Source: Pseudopyrenochaeta lycopersici | Taxonomy: Eukaryota > Ascomycota > Dothideomycetes > Pleosporales > Pseudopyrenochaetaceae | Assembly (NCBI GenBank): GCA_003313425.1 | Contig: NHZP01000064.1 | Location: 1-64,000, forward strand | DNA: 64,000 nucleotides | Direction of reading: 5' to 3' | Shown here: one piece after another, positions 1 through 12,533 of the stretch | How the letters are laid out: each line of letters begins with the position of its first letter | Position numbering within the stretch: position 1 is the stretch's first letter | Notes under the pieces: generated by a model | Seen by the model: only the letters and a program-made list of their open reading frames with translations | Databases searched by the model: none | What the model was told of the DNA's origin: nothing | Program-made: the position numbers and the translations under genes

Positions 1-3000
1 CTTACCCTTACTCTCTCCCTAACCTCTCCCTCTTTCTTTCTTCCTCCCTTTCCTACTCTTTACTCTTACTTCTACCTTTCTAACAAAAACTCTCTTCTCT
101 TTTTCTTTACTTCTTCTACTCCTAACACTTTACTCTTTTTTTCTTAAACTATACTTCTACTACTTCCTCTACTTTTTTTCCTTACTCTTACCTTTTCTTC
201 TCTTCTTTACTTTACTCTACTCTTCTTCTATAAAAAACCTACCCTTTCTTTCTACTTTCTCTCTTTAACTCTCTCCTTTTCTCCTACTCTCTTCTCTTAA
301 AACCTTAACCTTCTCCTCCTCTAAAACCTAACCCTTTCTTCCTCTAAAACTCTAACCCTCTTACTCTTTTCTTTCTCTTACTCTTACTACCTTCTTTCTT
401 AACCCTTTACTACTCTTCTAACTTTACACTTACCTCTCTTATAACCTTTAACTCTCTTTTAACTCTACTATAACCCCTTCTTTTTAACTTTTTTCTCTCT
501 TTTACTCCTCTCCTCTACTACCTAACTCCCCCCTCCTTTTTACCTCCCCTCTTTTTCTTTACCCCTACTTCTAACTCTTTACACCTTACCTTACTTACTT
601 ACTCTCTCCTTTTCTTCTTTTTCCTTCCTTTCTACCTCCTCTCTCTTCTTTCTAACCTTCTACCTTACCTTCTCTCCTCTTTTTAAACTCCTTCCTACTC
701 ACCTTTCTCTACTAACCCTCTACTTTTTCTTTCTCTACTTTTTCTTTCTCTACTTCCTCTACTCTTCCTTTCTCCCTTTAATACCCCTTTTTCTACTCTT
801 CTCTAACCTTCTTACTAACCCTCTCTCTCTTTTTTCTTTTTAACTCTCTTTTCTTCTACTTACTCTTAACCTTTTTACTTCTTTACTCTTCTTTCTACTA
901 CTTTTACAACTTTACCTCTCTACTTTTCTTTACTTCCTTTTTCCTACTTACACCTACTCTCTACTCTTTTCTTTTTACTACTTACTTCTCTTTCTAAACT
1001 TCTTTACTTTCCCTCTACTTCTCCTTTTTACTCTTACCTTTCCTTTCCTACTACTTTTAACCTTCTTTTCCTTCTTCTATAACTTCTCCTTTCTTTTCTC
1101 TCTTTTAACTAACCTCCTTTCCTATAACTCTAACCCTCTCTCTTATACTTTCTTACTCTTTTTACTCTTTCCCTACCCCTCTTACTTCTCCTACCCTTCT
1201 AAACCCCTATAACCCTTTACTTCTACTTTTCTCCCCCTATTTCTTCTTCTCTACTCTTTACTCCTAACTCCTACTTTTCTTCTCCTTTTTTACTCTTCTT
1301 AAACCCTAACATTTCCTCCTTTTTAACTCTTTTCCTTTATACTCCCTCCTACTTCTTCTTCTTACTTCTACCTTTTACTTCTATAACCTTTACTCTTTAT
1401 CCTTCTACTCTCTTCCTCCTTTCTTAAAAACTCTAAATTTCCTTTTCTTCTCCTTCTCTACTCTTCCTTCCCCTAAACACCTCCCTTTCCTCTTCCCCCT
1501 ATTTTTACTCTTCTTTCTACTACTTAACTTCTCTTTTAAACTCCTCCCCTCTCTTTTATCCCTTTCCCTTCTTTAACACCTTTAACTCTTAACCCTTCTC
1601 CTCTTCTTTTCTCTTACTTTACTACTCTCTACTTTTTCTTAAAATTCTAACTCTTACTCTTTTAAAACCCTAACCCTCTCTTTCTCTACCTTACCTACCC
1701 TTACTCTAACCCTTTCTAACCCTTTTTACTCTCTCTTTCTATATTTTTCTTTTTTAACCTTTTAACTCTCTCTTTCTTACCTTCTACCTCCCCCTTTTTT
1801 CTCTACCCTTACTTCTAACACCTTACCTTACCTTACTTACCCTCTTAACCCTAACTTACTCACCCTTTTCTTCTTTTTCTCTCTCCCTCCTCTTCTTCTC
1901 TCTTCTTACAACTCTAACCTTCTCTTTCTCTTAAAACCCTAACCCTTTACTTTCTTCTTTTACTTCCTTTCTACCTCTTCTCTCTTCTCTTTTCTCTCTT
2001 TAAACTCCCTTCTCTACTTATCTTTTCCTACTAATCCTCTACTTTTTTTTTCTCTACTTTACTCTCTATTTCTCTCTTTAACTCCCCCTCCTCTACCCCT
2101 CTTTAACTTTCTAACTAACTCTCTCTCTTCTAAAACCCTAAACCTCTCTTCTTTTTTACTCTCTCTCTCTCTCCTTTACTCTCTTCTAATACTATAACCC
2201 TCTTTTCTTCTACTAACTCTTTTACTCCTTTCTTTTTTCCTTCTCCCCTTTTACTCTTCTCTTACTCTTCTTTTCTCTTTTTTTTACTACTTTTACAACT
2301 CTACTCCTCTACTTTTTTTACTTTCTACTTTTCTTCTCTTACTTTTAACTAACTAACCCTTTAACCTTTCCTATAACTCTAACTCTCTTAACCTATTTTC
2401 TCCTCTTCTAATACTTATCCTTTCTCTCCTCCTACTCTACCCTTTTTAATATCTACAATCCTTACCCTCTCTATAACTTTAACCCTTTGCTACCTTTCTT
2501 TCTTTTTACCTAACTTACTCTTTTACCTCCTTACTCTTTTTTCTCTTTTTAAAACTCTCTTTTTACTTTTTTTTTTACTCTTCTTATAACCTTCCTTCTC
2601 TTTAAACTTATACCTTTCTTTCTTTCCCTTCTTTACTTACACCTACTCTTAACTAACTTTTTTTAACTTCTTTAACCTTTTCTTCTTCTCTTCTTCTCTT
2701 TAACCTTCTCCTTTACCTCTTTCTTTTAACTATAACCCTCTCCCCTACTCTTCTATACTACCCACTTCCCCTTTCTCCCCTCTCTTTCTCTTCTTCTACT
2801 CTTTACTCTCTACCTCTTTCTCTTTCTTACTCTTCTTAAACCTCTACCTTTCCTTCTTTTTAACTCTTTTTATTTACACTATCTTCTACTTCTTCTTTTT
2901 ACTCCTTTCTTAATGTACTTTACTCTCTTTTCCTTCTTTAATAAACCTCTTCTACTCTTCTCTACTCTTCTTACTCTTCTTCCCTCCTCCTAACCCTCTC

Positions 3001-3780
3001 CCCCTTTTCTACCTGTTCCCTTTCTTTTACTCTCTTTTTAACTACTAACTTCTTTACACTTATACCTACTCTCTCTTTTACTTTTATCTTCTTACTTTCT
3101 CTTCTAACTTTACCTTACTCTACCTTCCTTTTTTACACATTTTTCTTCTTAAACTTCTTTAACTTTTCTTATAACTCCTTTAAAACTTATTATACTCTCC
3201 TTATCCTTCTTCTACTCTAAAATTTAAAACTTTTTACTTCTTCTAAACCCTAATACTTACTTATAAACCTCTACTTACTTTTATCTTTCTTCTTTACTCT
3301 TTTTCTTTCTTTTCTTCTTTTCTTTCCTTTAAACCTCTAATCTCCCACTTTTTTTTATCCTTCTTACTTCCTTACTTTAAACTCCTAACCTCTAATCTTT
3401 TCTTATTTCTCCTCCTACCTTTTACTTCCTTTATTCCTTCTTACCTTCTTAAATCTTATTTTTTTTTCTACTACACCTCTACCTTAAAAATTACTCTTTA
3501 CTAACTTTTAATCTATTAAACTCTAATTCTTATATAATTTCTTTCTACGTACTCTTCTTTTCCTTTAATAACTCCTTATCCTATATTATAACCCTTTCTA
3601 TCTACCTTTATTCTCTAAATTCTACCTTATTTTTATATTTTTTTATTCTTATTTTCCTCCAACTTACCCTTATCTCTACCTACTCTATTACTACTATACT
3701 CTTTATCCCTTTCTCTCTATTTAAATCTAACTATTTTTACCTTATCTCTAACCCTTGTACTATTTTATTATTTATTATTT
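1..3780. repeat. Pyrimidine-rich, nearly G-free subtelomeric satellite
   Basis: The plus strand is almost entirely C and T with some A, and only a handful of G appear in about 3.5 kb (first ones near 2488, 2914 and 3013). A is mostly preceded by T or A, so CpA is scarce, as expected if CpA was converted to TpA. Degenerate CCCTAA-type telomere words are scattered through it (for example near 310-330, 1668, 1935). No reading frame is convincing. Positions about 471-4260 recur at about 47770-51670. Confidence 0.85.
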
Positions 3781-4378
3781 TTATTTCTATTTACTTTTAC
3801 TTTACTAATCTACTGTACTACTACTAACTCTACTGTTATATTTATCTGCTTCTTTCTCTTTCTCTTTTCTTATATATTTTCTTTTTCTATAATTTTATCT
3901 TCCTACTATTCTTCTTTTAAGCTAAGCGGTTGCCTTTATCCTATTTATCTCCTAACCTAAGCAGTTCTCTATATACTTCTCTCTTTCTTATAATACCTCT
4001 TTGTGTGACACCTTACGCGTATCTCTCTTCTTCTTCTATAGACTGGGTTAGTGTTATCTTTCTAATTTTAGTTCTGACCTGAACGGAACTTTATACTACC
4101 TCCCCCTTCTTCTACGCTTTACGGCTGCCCTCTCTTCTCGTTATAATACCTACCCTTTCTTCCTTACTCTTATTCTTTTATCCCGCTGCGCTTAGCTTCT
4201 TTTCCTGCACTAGACGGCCTACTACTAACCTCTCTATTACGCTCCGCGTTCTACACTAATAGGCTAACTACCTACTCTATTTCCTTTAATATCTCTCTTT
4301 ATACTTTTGTACGGGTTCTGCTGTATTCTTGTACTATACTATTTTTCTCCTCTTCTTTCTAATGTGCCTCTCCTGCAT
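3781..4378. other. Transition from satellite to complex sequence, no gene seen
   Basis: G content rises and the sequence becomes mixed. The words CTAAGCGGTT and CCTAACCTAAGCAGTT appear near 3919 and 3951; related words recur at 51.3, 51.9, 52.6, 52.8 and 52.9 kb. The stretch up to about 4260 has a close copy at about 51290-51670. I see no supported gene. Confidence 0.6.
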
Positions 4379-4630
4379 GGGTTAGAGGGGTCTTCTACGG
4401 GTTAGGGGGGTCTTCTACGGGTTAGGGGGGTCTTCTACGGGTTAGGGGGGTCTTTTACGGGTTAGGGGGGTCTTCTACGGGTTAGGGGGGTCTTCTACAG
4501 GTTAGGGGGGCCTTCTATAGGTTAGGGGGTATTTTATAGGTTAGAGGACTTTTACGGGTTGGGCGGTCTTCTACGGGTTAGGGGGCCTTCTACGGGTTAG
4601 GGGACTTCTATGAGTTAGGGGAACCTCCTG
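4379..4630 (+). repeat. 20-bp telomere-like minisatellite
   Basis: About 13 tandem copies of GTTAGGGGGGTCTTCTACGG. The first seven keep exact 20-bp phase from 4381; later ones (from about 4521) lose one or two bases. Each unit contains TTAGGG followed by extra G, so the plus strand could form G-quadruplexes. It lies downstream of helicase copy A. Confidence 0.9.
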
Positions 4631-4913
4631 TGTCTGTTTGTATATTCTAACTTTTACTTAACTATTAAGTAAAAGTTAGTCTTTAGTTGTACTCTCCTGT
4701 TCTCTGGCGGGCGATCTAGTCTACTCTTCCTCCTCTACTAAGCTGCTAGTTCCTTTAACATATACTATGAATGCTACAAATACCTAACACATGTTGTTGC
4801 TCTGTATGCTACCTAACTAACTCGTTTCTAACTTCTGATCCGATAGGGACGCAAGTTAGTTTCTACTATTCTAACTTCTAACCCGGCCGCAAGTCAGTCT
4901 ATAATGCCCTTTT

Positions 4914-4947
4914 CCTAATCCTAACCTAAGGTTTAGGGTTAGGGTTA
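4914..4947. repeat. Interstitial telomere-like sequence, inverted
   Basis: CCTAATCCTAACCTAA is followed directly by GG and TTTAGGGTTAGGGTTA. This is a short inverted arrangement of telomere-like words, beginning about 17 bp beyond the stop codon of helicase copy A. Only about two full TTAGGG units are present. Confidence 0.75.
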
Positions 4948-4964
4948 TATAGAGTAGAGCCTTC

Positions 4965-7900
4965 TTAGTCTGCTTTATATGAGTGCACATGCCCCTCCTC
5001 CTAAGCATATAAAAAACGGCACATCTGGCTTGCGTCCCTCTAGCCTATCTTGATCTTTAGTCCAAGCCACTTGTAAAGCTGGGCCTCATCGCTGCCGTGT
5101 ATAATCGCGGCGTCTTGCATCTGCTGCTCTAGCCATGGCGTGCACGTCGGTTGCTGAAAGGCAAGCAGCGCAGCTACTGCTTGCTGAAGCACCCCGCCAT
5201 ACTGGCAAGGAAAACCTATCCCTCGTGTCTTGAATGCACCCTGTGCACTTGTCTCCTCCTACTTGTCGCAGATGGCTTGCGGCGCCCAGCAATAGTAACA
5301 CTGTGCATACTTCTCCCACTTTACATGGTGTATAGATTTGACCTTAGCTTCTATCAACTTAATCTGCGCTTCGTTAGCCTTTAAACAATCCTTCTAATTG
5401 TGGCGCGCTGGGTCCGCTTGAGTGACTATACAGATGGCGCACGCGTTGCTCCAGCGCTGAAAGTGCTGCTCTAGCTGCTTCAGCTCGTATATTACTTGCT
5501 CCGTCCTTCGCCGCTGCTGGATCTTGATTCTCCGCTCTTCCACGGCTATAGCTTGCTTAAGCTCTCTGCGCTGCTCCTCTGCTGCAGCCGCTGCGGTATC
5601 AGCATGCGTCGCCTCTGGCTCTTCCCGCTCTTCTTCGACGCCTTGCCGCTTGGTACCGCGGGGGTGTTGCTTGCATAGATCACACTTCGACTCTCCTATC
5701 TCGCATTGCTGCCTGTTCAGTCTGCCGTCCATGTGCCTGTCTATCGTAATTCTCCGGCACGATTCAGTAGTTAGGAACTCCTTCGCAGGGCGCTCTAACT
5801 TGTGGCCGAGCGCCTTCTTTACCCTCCCCTCTTTTGTTAGATAGCACGCTCTTAGAACGATCGACTTGCTGTCCAGCCCCGTTCGCCCGGCCCGGCCGCT
5901 CTCTTGCACATATTGGAGCAACAGGAGACACATAGCAACGTGGATCACCACCCGGACGCCTGCAGCGTCGAGCCCAAGGCCTAGCATGTTAGTGGCTGTG
6001 CAGAGCTTCTCTACGCCTGAGGTAAAGCTTCGCACCATGCGTGCCTTCTCCTCGTCTGTATCCATCTGGCGGTAGTAGGCAGAGCACTGCAGAAGCTTCG
6101 CAAGCCGCTTAGTCTCGTCCACTGTTGGATAATAGACGATGATCTGCGCTTCTAGTCCGTACTTCCTCCTCTTCGCAGCTACAAGCTCAACAAGTGCCTT
6201 ATCTAGCGTGCCCCGTGTATACTCCAGCACCTGGTACGCAATGTTCGCCCGCGTGGTGCGTTCGTCGCGGCATATGGTCACAGTCTAGGCATCGAGCCCT
6301 GCGGTCTAGAAGAAGGCAGGCTGCAGCGTTGGCGGTAAGGTCGCAGTTAGGTAGACAACCTGCGTCCCCTTCTCCGCCATCTCCGTTATCTTGAGGATGT
6401 CTGGCCGCCAGTCCTCCGTCGACTCTAGCAGCACGTGGCACTCGTCTATTATGATACGATCTAGCTGATGTAGCATGCGCTTCTTGTTGATGAACCTGCC
6501 GAATCCCTTCGTAACCGCGCTCTCCGGAGTGACCAGCACAATTTGAGCCTAGTAAGGCGGTCTCCTTCCGTCCCACTTGGCGCAGGGAATGCCGAGCAGG
6601 TTGCAGCGGTCCTGCAGATCGTCTCGCAAGGCGTTTAACGGAGCAACGATAACGGTGACGCCGCCCGGCGAGATGGACGCGGGCAGCATGAACAGCATGC
6701 TCTTGCCTGTGCCGGTAGCCATCACGACCAGCACGCGCAGCCGTCGCTGCATTACAGCCCTGAGGCCTTCTTCCTGCTTGCTACGATACTCGGCGTCCGG
6801 CCGCCCGGCGAGTCGCCTGAACTCTACCTTGAGGTCCACCATCGCGAGCGACGACCAGCGCTGGAGCGCCTGCTTCTCTTGCTGCGCTATCATCTCCGCG
6901 CGGATACTAGGGTGCATGCGGCCGTCCTCCTAGGCGGAGGCAAACTCCAGCACGCGATGCCAGTCCATGCTCACGCGCCGGAACTCTTCCCGCTCGACTA
7001 TGGTCTGAAAGGGAGACTCCATTATGGAGCGGCCGTAGTTGCCTTCCTTAGTTTGAAGGCTGTGACCCGACTGCAACGCTCGCGCATGGCTCGTCGTAGG
7101 CGCTTTGTTCTAGTAGAGCACTTCCAGCCAGTCGCGTGCCTGTCTATCTTTGGCCAGCTCTCGGTGGATGGCCGGGTAGGCATGCCGCCAGGCGCGGGTG
7201 CCGAGGGCGGCGCTCATGTACTGGAAGGTCTGCTCGCGCAGGACGCGGCGTATGCGATCGGTACCCCAGTACCCGTCTGGGTTGGCTGATTGTGCCTTCT
7301 TACGGTTAGCATCGCCGTACTCGTCTCCGTCGTCGCTCTCTTCGCTGTCGCTCTCGTCCTCCTACTGCTCCTCTGGTTCTGGCTCCTAGAGGAAAGCGGT
7401 AGGGCGGGCAACGCCGTTGTGCAGTATCTGGAGATCGTCTATGAACGGTCGGCCGAGCCCAAGGAAGTATACCACCAGCTTACTTACCTCCCAGGGAACG
7501 TAGCGGTGGATGGTCTTGACACGCTTGCTAAAGCTGTACCCCTTGTGGTACGTAGTGGTGAAGGATACCAGACTACCTTCTACAAACACCCCTCGGCACC
7601 CGGCCCTATCTGCGCTGTTCTCGCACTGTATTGAGGTGATCTCTGTCCCGCGCGCGGGTGCACCGGCAGAGAGGTGCACGAGGGTGAAGAGGCTCTCTTT
7701 AAATCGACGCACACCCTTTATGTATCTGGCTACAGCGTCGTCGCGCCATAGCGTCCGCTCTGGCTGCTGCATGCTGTCTATCCCACGGATGAATCTCTCC
7801 CTTAGCGGGGCCTCCTCCAATACCCGGTCTAGAAGCCAGTCTTGCTACCTGTCTAGTTGGTTGCTGGGGTGCTTTAGAAAGCTCCAGCCTGTAGCCAGCT

Positions 7901-9760
7901 TGGCTGGCTGGTTGACGAGTTTGTCCACGGACACCTCTGGAAGCGTGGTGCTCCCAGGCCGCACGCAGTCCGTGTCATCTAGATCCAAGAGTAGGACGTC
8001 CCTGAGTAACTGTATTCGCGCCGTCTCGCACAGCCCCTTAACCATAGACCGGAGGTCGGCTAGCGAAAAGCTCTGCTTGTCAATGAGAAGACGGTCTCTA
8101 TCCCACGACACGATGCCGGGAGCGTTGCGTCGCCCTGCCTGTGTTCTAGCTAGCGTACGCAAGCGCAGCATTTGATTCATGGGACTGGGCGTGCCTTTGA
8201 AGTCAGACAGCGTCATAAACCGTTCAGCCATGTCCCTAACCAGCTCATAGGCAGTGGGCGCTGTGTCAGGGTCTTTCTGAAGCGCTTTATCTCGCTGGCA
8301 GCGGGCATGATGCACCACGAGCGCTTTTAAGGTGGTGATCAGAGCGGATAGTGTTGGCGAGAACTCGTGCGCCGGAACCCACCCACTGCTGTGGTGATTA
8401 GGCTTGAGGCTGAGGACAGCCACCCCGCTCAGCAGTGCGCTCTCGTGCTTATCGTCCAGCAGCGTGTGGTTGAGTAGGGCGATCCAAAGACGCAGACATC
8501 GCTCTTCTAGCCGCCCCTTCTTTGCAGCGTCGGCGGAGCGCGCAAGTTGCTGGAGTGACTACAGAAGCGCGTCTTGCGTGCCGGTAAGCTTGTATGGCGG
8601 CCGGTCGGCTTGACCGTTTGTGCGCCACAGGTAGCAGAGGATGCTCACTAACTTCTGGCTGTACTTCTTGATCGTGCGGACTCGATGCCTTGCGTAGAAG
8701 GGCCGCTCGTTCGACTCTGCGCCCGCCTCGCGTCGCTCAATAATCTCTAGCGTAAGTCTGCCTACAACCTCTGCCCAGCTGCTGTTGAAGGCTTTCCGTA
8801 TCAGCCGCTCTATAGCTTTGTAAATATCGCGTAAGCCTGTGTCGTCTGATGCGTCTTCTTCTTTGCTATGCGCATCCACCTCCCCACCTGCTGGCTGTTT
8901 AGCGCGCAGAAGCGCTGCCCTAGGGCTGCGCTTTAAGTGAGGAACCTATTTGGTTAACGCTAGCCACGGATCGGCTTACGAACGGACGCTCTCTTGGATC
9001 TTTTCTTGCGCTGCTGCTGCCGCTTGCTTCTCCCGCTGGTGCTGGCGATCTGCCTTAACTCTCTGGGAGATGTCTTCTCGGTTCGTACCCCCAACGCTTG
9101 TCTCAACCGCAACATACGCTGGCTAGCTGACAGCTCTGAACAGGCGCTGGCAGGATTAGCTGTCTCGCTATATTCGGTTGCTCGAATGCTTGCTCTTCTG
9201 CCTTATATCCCCCCCTCGCTTTTATTTGTTTACCTAGCCATGCTTATCCTTGCAGTGTTTCTGCATGCCTTGCACTGAGATGTAGGTATACTAACATCTC
9301 TCCGACAAGTATACCAGCCCGTCCTCTTAGATTTTAAGGCTAGCGATGGGCTCCTTGGCCGGCTTTGGCACACGAACGTCTCCTGGAACCCGCGCAAGCT
9401 TAGGCAGCGCATACACGATTGCTGCTAGGTGCTTCCGCGTGGCGACTGCTACCTTGGGGTGGCGCTCTTTAAGGTGCGTAACAACCTGCGCTGGTGGTAT
9501 AGCGCTGGCACATGGCTTGCAGACGACTACTTGAAGCTCAGGCAGGTGTTCAAACAGCTGCGTGAATGTCTCTATAGTGTGAGGAGCAGGAGGTACACGG
9601 GCGGGCTGTATGTAACACGTCTGTTGGTCTGTTTGCTTTTCCTCTCTATATTGATCGACGCATTCTTTTAATTGCGTTTCTAGCTCCGCTAACGCTGGTT
9701 GGTGAGGGTGTCGTGTTACATCTGTGCACGGCCTGACTTTTGGTGCCGTGGCGCGAACGC
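4965..9760 (-). pseudogene. Telomere-linked RecQ-type helicase, copy A (RIP-damaged)
   Basis: One minus-strand reading frame runs through the whole span (start uncertain, around 9760; stop TAA at 4965-4967). Order of parts: N-terminal zinc-finger-like segment (VCKPC near 9520, then a Cys/His finger ending in MQKHCKDKH near 9260); long TLH middle region; Walker A TGTGKS near 6700; DEXH box IIIDECH near 6450; motif III LTATLPP near 6330; motif VI QESGRAGRTG near 5880; zinc-binding pairs CDLC and CAIC; and a conserved C-terminal tail. Domain order matches fungal subtelomeric helicases with an N-terminal DUF3505-like finger. About 20 in-frame stops (for example 8976, 8946, 6549, 5394, 5259) sit where Gln or Trp is expected. 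It keeps the catalytic motifs better than copies B and C. The ACGCGT at 9757-9762 lies at its 5' end. Confidence 0.9.
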
Positions 9761-9849
9761 GTTAGGAGCCTAGCAACACTACACCCTCTTCCCTATAGCC
9801 TGCGTCAAGAACCTAGCTCTTAACCTTATTGCTAGTACAAAAACTAGAA

Positions 9850-11562
9850 ATGCACTGGGCAGCTCTATTAAATAAAGCTGCAGAGCAGTTTGACAGCGGC
9901 CGTCGGAGCTTTCCTCTAGCTATTGAGGCTGATTTTGCTTATAACTACGGGTACGAGCCACCGAATGAAGACTACTAGAAGCTGTTTTTTCGCTAGGCTA
10001 CGGTTTCGGGCTCGCAGTATAGTATGTTGTTCTGCCCGCACAGCGCTGGGTGGCTGATCCCTAACGATACTAGCGTCTGCAAGCCTGTCTTTATCGCCTA
10101 CTCTGTGCTGTCAGCTATCTGGTTGCTGCGAGAGACGCTCGCCGATAACACTCTATCCGACGATGCCTGGAATCGCCTTGTCTGCGCGGCCGAGTCGCTT
10201 GCGCAAGACAGGATGGAAGAGCCGCTATCTGCGCAGCAGCCCTCTGCTTCCCCTTTGCAACAGCCCTCTGCTCTACCCTCGCAACACAGAAAGCGGCCAC
10301 CCCTATCTGTGCCAGCCTATTCGCCAAAGCGCGCTCGAACAGACACCGAAGAGACGCATCTACCCAGCCCTCATCGCTCAGAGCCCAGCAAATCAGACGA
10401 ACAGCTAGAAGACCCCCCTCTGCGCACTACTACCGTCACAAACAACAACCGCCGTGCTGAGCGGGAACGCAGTAAGAAACTCGTGATTTCAAAGATGAAG
10501 AAGCGGCTTGCTCTTAGCCTAGTAGCACCTAACGACAAGGCTTCTGTTTAAGAGCAGGCTGCCTACACCTCTATTGCGCAACAGGACGAGGCGGTCGTCG
10601 CCTAGATTATTAAGCAGTCTGTCTCTGACGGCACGGACTTCTACAGCTCTACCCAAACACTCTACCTTACAGCTTGTAGCCTTCTAGAGAAAGCGCGCGT
10701 GCTTGGAAACCACGCCTCTTGGTACCACGCTAGTCAGTTCCTGCAAGCTTGGCGAGAGCGCGGCTCACCCTTTAAGAGCGGCGGCGAGCTCGCTGGCAGC
10801 TAGAGCAAGAGTCATGTGGGTGCAAAGCGCTTGCAACTGCTAGATGTGCGCGACGATGCCGATAGAGACTTCTGCTTCGCCTGGAACATGTGCACACGGT
10901 ACGAGGAAGAGCTGGCAGCCGTCCATATCGAGTCTTGATGGGCATCTGCTCTCCTAGGCCAAGCATATACTAATAAAATGGCGCAGATCCGGCACAACGA
11001 CTTTATCTCCAGCAATGACAGGACGCGAAATCGGTACGGAAAAGGTCCTGTCTGCACCAAGGCAATTACAGCGCTGTTAGAACTAGTCAACCCTAATGCT
11101 ACTGAGAAGGCTAAGCTGGTGTTTAGACAACGTTTAGGGCAAGCAATGCGCTGGTACTTAATTATTCAGGAGTTAGGCTGGGGCATTCTGACCCTGATAC
11201 CACACGACGAGATTGCTAATCGGTGGATTGAACGGACCCTTCGTGTAGGCTAGTTGCATGTCTAGATTAAGTTAGTAAAAAAGGTGCACTTAGATATCTG
11301 CGCTGCTAGTAAGGCGCTTGAGAGCTGGTTGGGGCCAGAGGGAATTGCTGGCGGGCCCATTAGTGAGAAGAAGACGCTGAGCATTGAGGTAGAGGCGCTA
11401 GTAATAATCTACGAGGTGGAAGAAATTTAAGACAGCGAAGACGATGATAGCGTTGACGGCGGCGTCAAGGAATCGCAAGCTCATGCTTTGCTGAAGAGTC
11501 CTACTCTAGCTCCTTGGTTGCGCCAGCTAACTTTGCTTGAATTATTCTATCTTCTAGAGTAA
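9850..11562 (+). pseudogene. Unrecognised gene next to helicase A (RIP-damaged)
   Basis: A single frame of about 570 codons opens with ATG at 9850 (MHWAALLNKAAEQF) and closes with TAA at 11560. It is interrupted by TAG, TAA or TGA about eight times, including two Trp-like positions in EDY-stop-KLFFR-stop-ATVSG near 9975-9995, and at 10549, 10801, 10936 and 11251. GC-rich codon use persists across all the stops, so this is one gene. The middle (about residues 130-230) is Pro/Ser/Gln-rich and basic, with KRPPL and KRAR stretches that could be nuclear localisation signals; the end is acidic (EDSEDDDS-like). I do not recognise the family. It is divergent from copy A, about 90 bp away, so the two may share a promoter. 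Confidence 0.65.
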
Positions 11563-11880
11563 ATGTTAGACTTAGACCTACGCTTAACTTCCTTTGTCGT
11601 GCTACAGATCTTATCGATAGTGTCTCCTAACATCGCGAACTTCGGTACCTAAACTTCATCTATATTCTACTTACCTAATCTATCTCTGTTTACTCTAGAA
11701 ATCTAACATACAATTTAGATATACTTCGTGTACGTTCTGTAAGCGTTGCATTAATTATTAACCCTAGGAATAGCGAACAAATTAACTCTAAAAAAGCGAA
11801 CAAATACACTCTAGTGTCCGTGCCTACGCTAAATTTTACATAGGTAAAGCGAATAAATACACTGTCTTTGTTCGTAGAAT
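11563..11880. other. Intergenic; short repeated words
   Basis: AT-rich sequence after the unknown gene. The word AGCGAAYAAATACACT or a close form occurs three times between 11770 and 11865. No gene is seen. Confidence 0.5.
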
Positions 11881-12501
11881 AATGGCATAACTCTTCCTCT
11901 CTTCTTCCTCTTACTCTACTTAAACTTCTCTCTCTTTTTTCTTTTTAACTAACTCTTCTTACTACTCTTTTAACCTTACTTAACCCTACTCTCTTTCTTT
12001 TCTACTACTTTCTCTCCTTTTCTTACTTTCCTCTTTTTCTTTACCCCTCTTACTTTACTCTACTCTCTCTTACTCTTAACTTTCCTCTTTTTTTTTTACC
12101 CTTTCCTTCTTCCCTCCCCTACCCCTTTTTCTTCCTTACCCTTTTCCTTCCTTTTACTCTTACTCTTTCCCCCTTTTAACTCTTAACTTTTCCTTTACTT
12201 TAAACTCCCCCTCCCTCTTCTACTTTTAACTTCTAACCTCTACTCTAACTTTCCCTTCTTCTCCCCTTTTCCTTACTTTCTTCTCTTTTCCTTACTTTCT
12301 TCTCCTCTTTTCCTTACTTTCTTCTCTACTTCTTTTCTTACTAACCTTTTCTCTCTCCTCTAACTCTTCCTTTACCTCTACTTACTACTCTTATCTTTTA
12401 CTTTTTTCTACTCTTCTCTTTACCCTCCTCTCTACATTTTTTTTACTCTTTTCTTTACTCTAACTCTAACTCTAACTCTAACTCTAACTCTTACTCTTCT
12501 T

Positions 12502-12533
<32 letters not shown>

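Noticed and set aside
4914..4947. Telomere-telomere fusion point
   Set aside because: Fusion gives TTAGGG repeats followed by CCCTAA repeats. Here the order is the reverse (CCTAA then TTAGGG) and very short, so end-to-end fusion does not fit.
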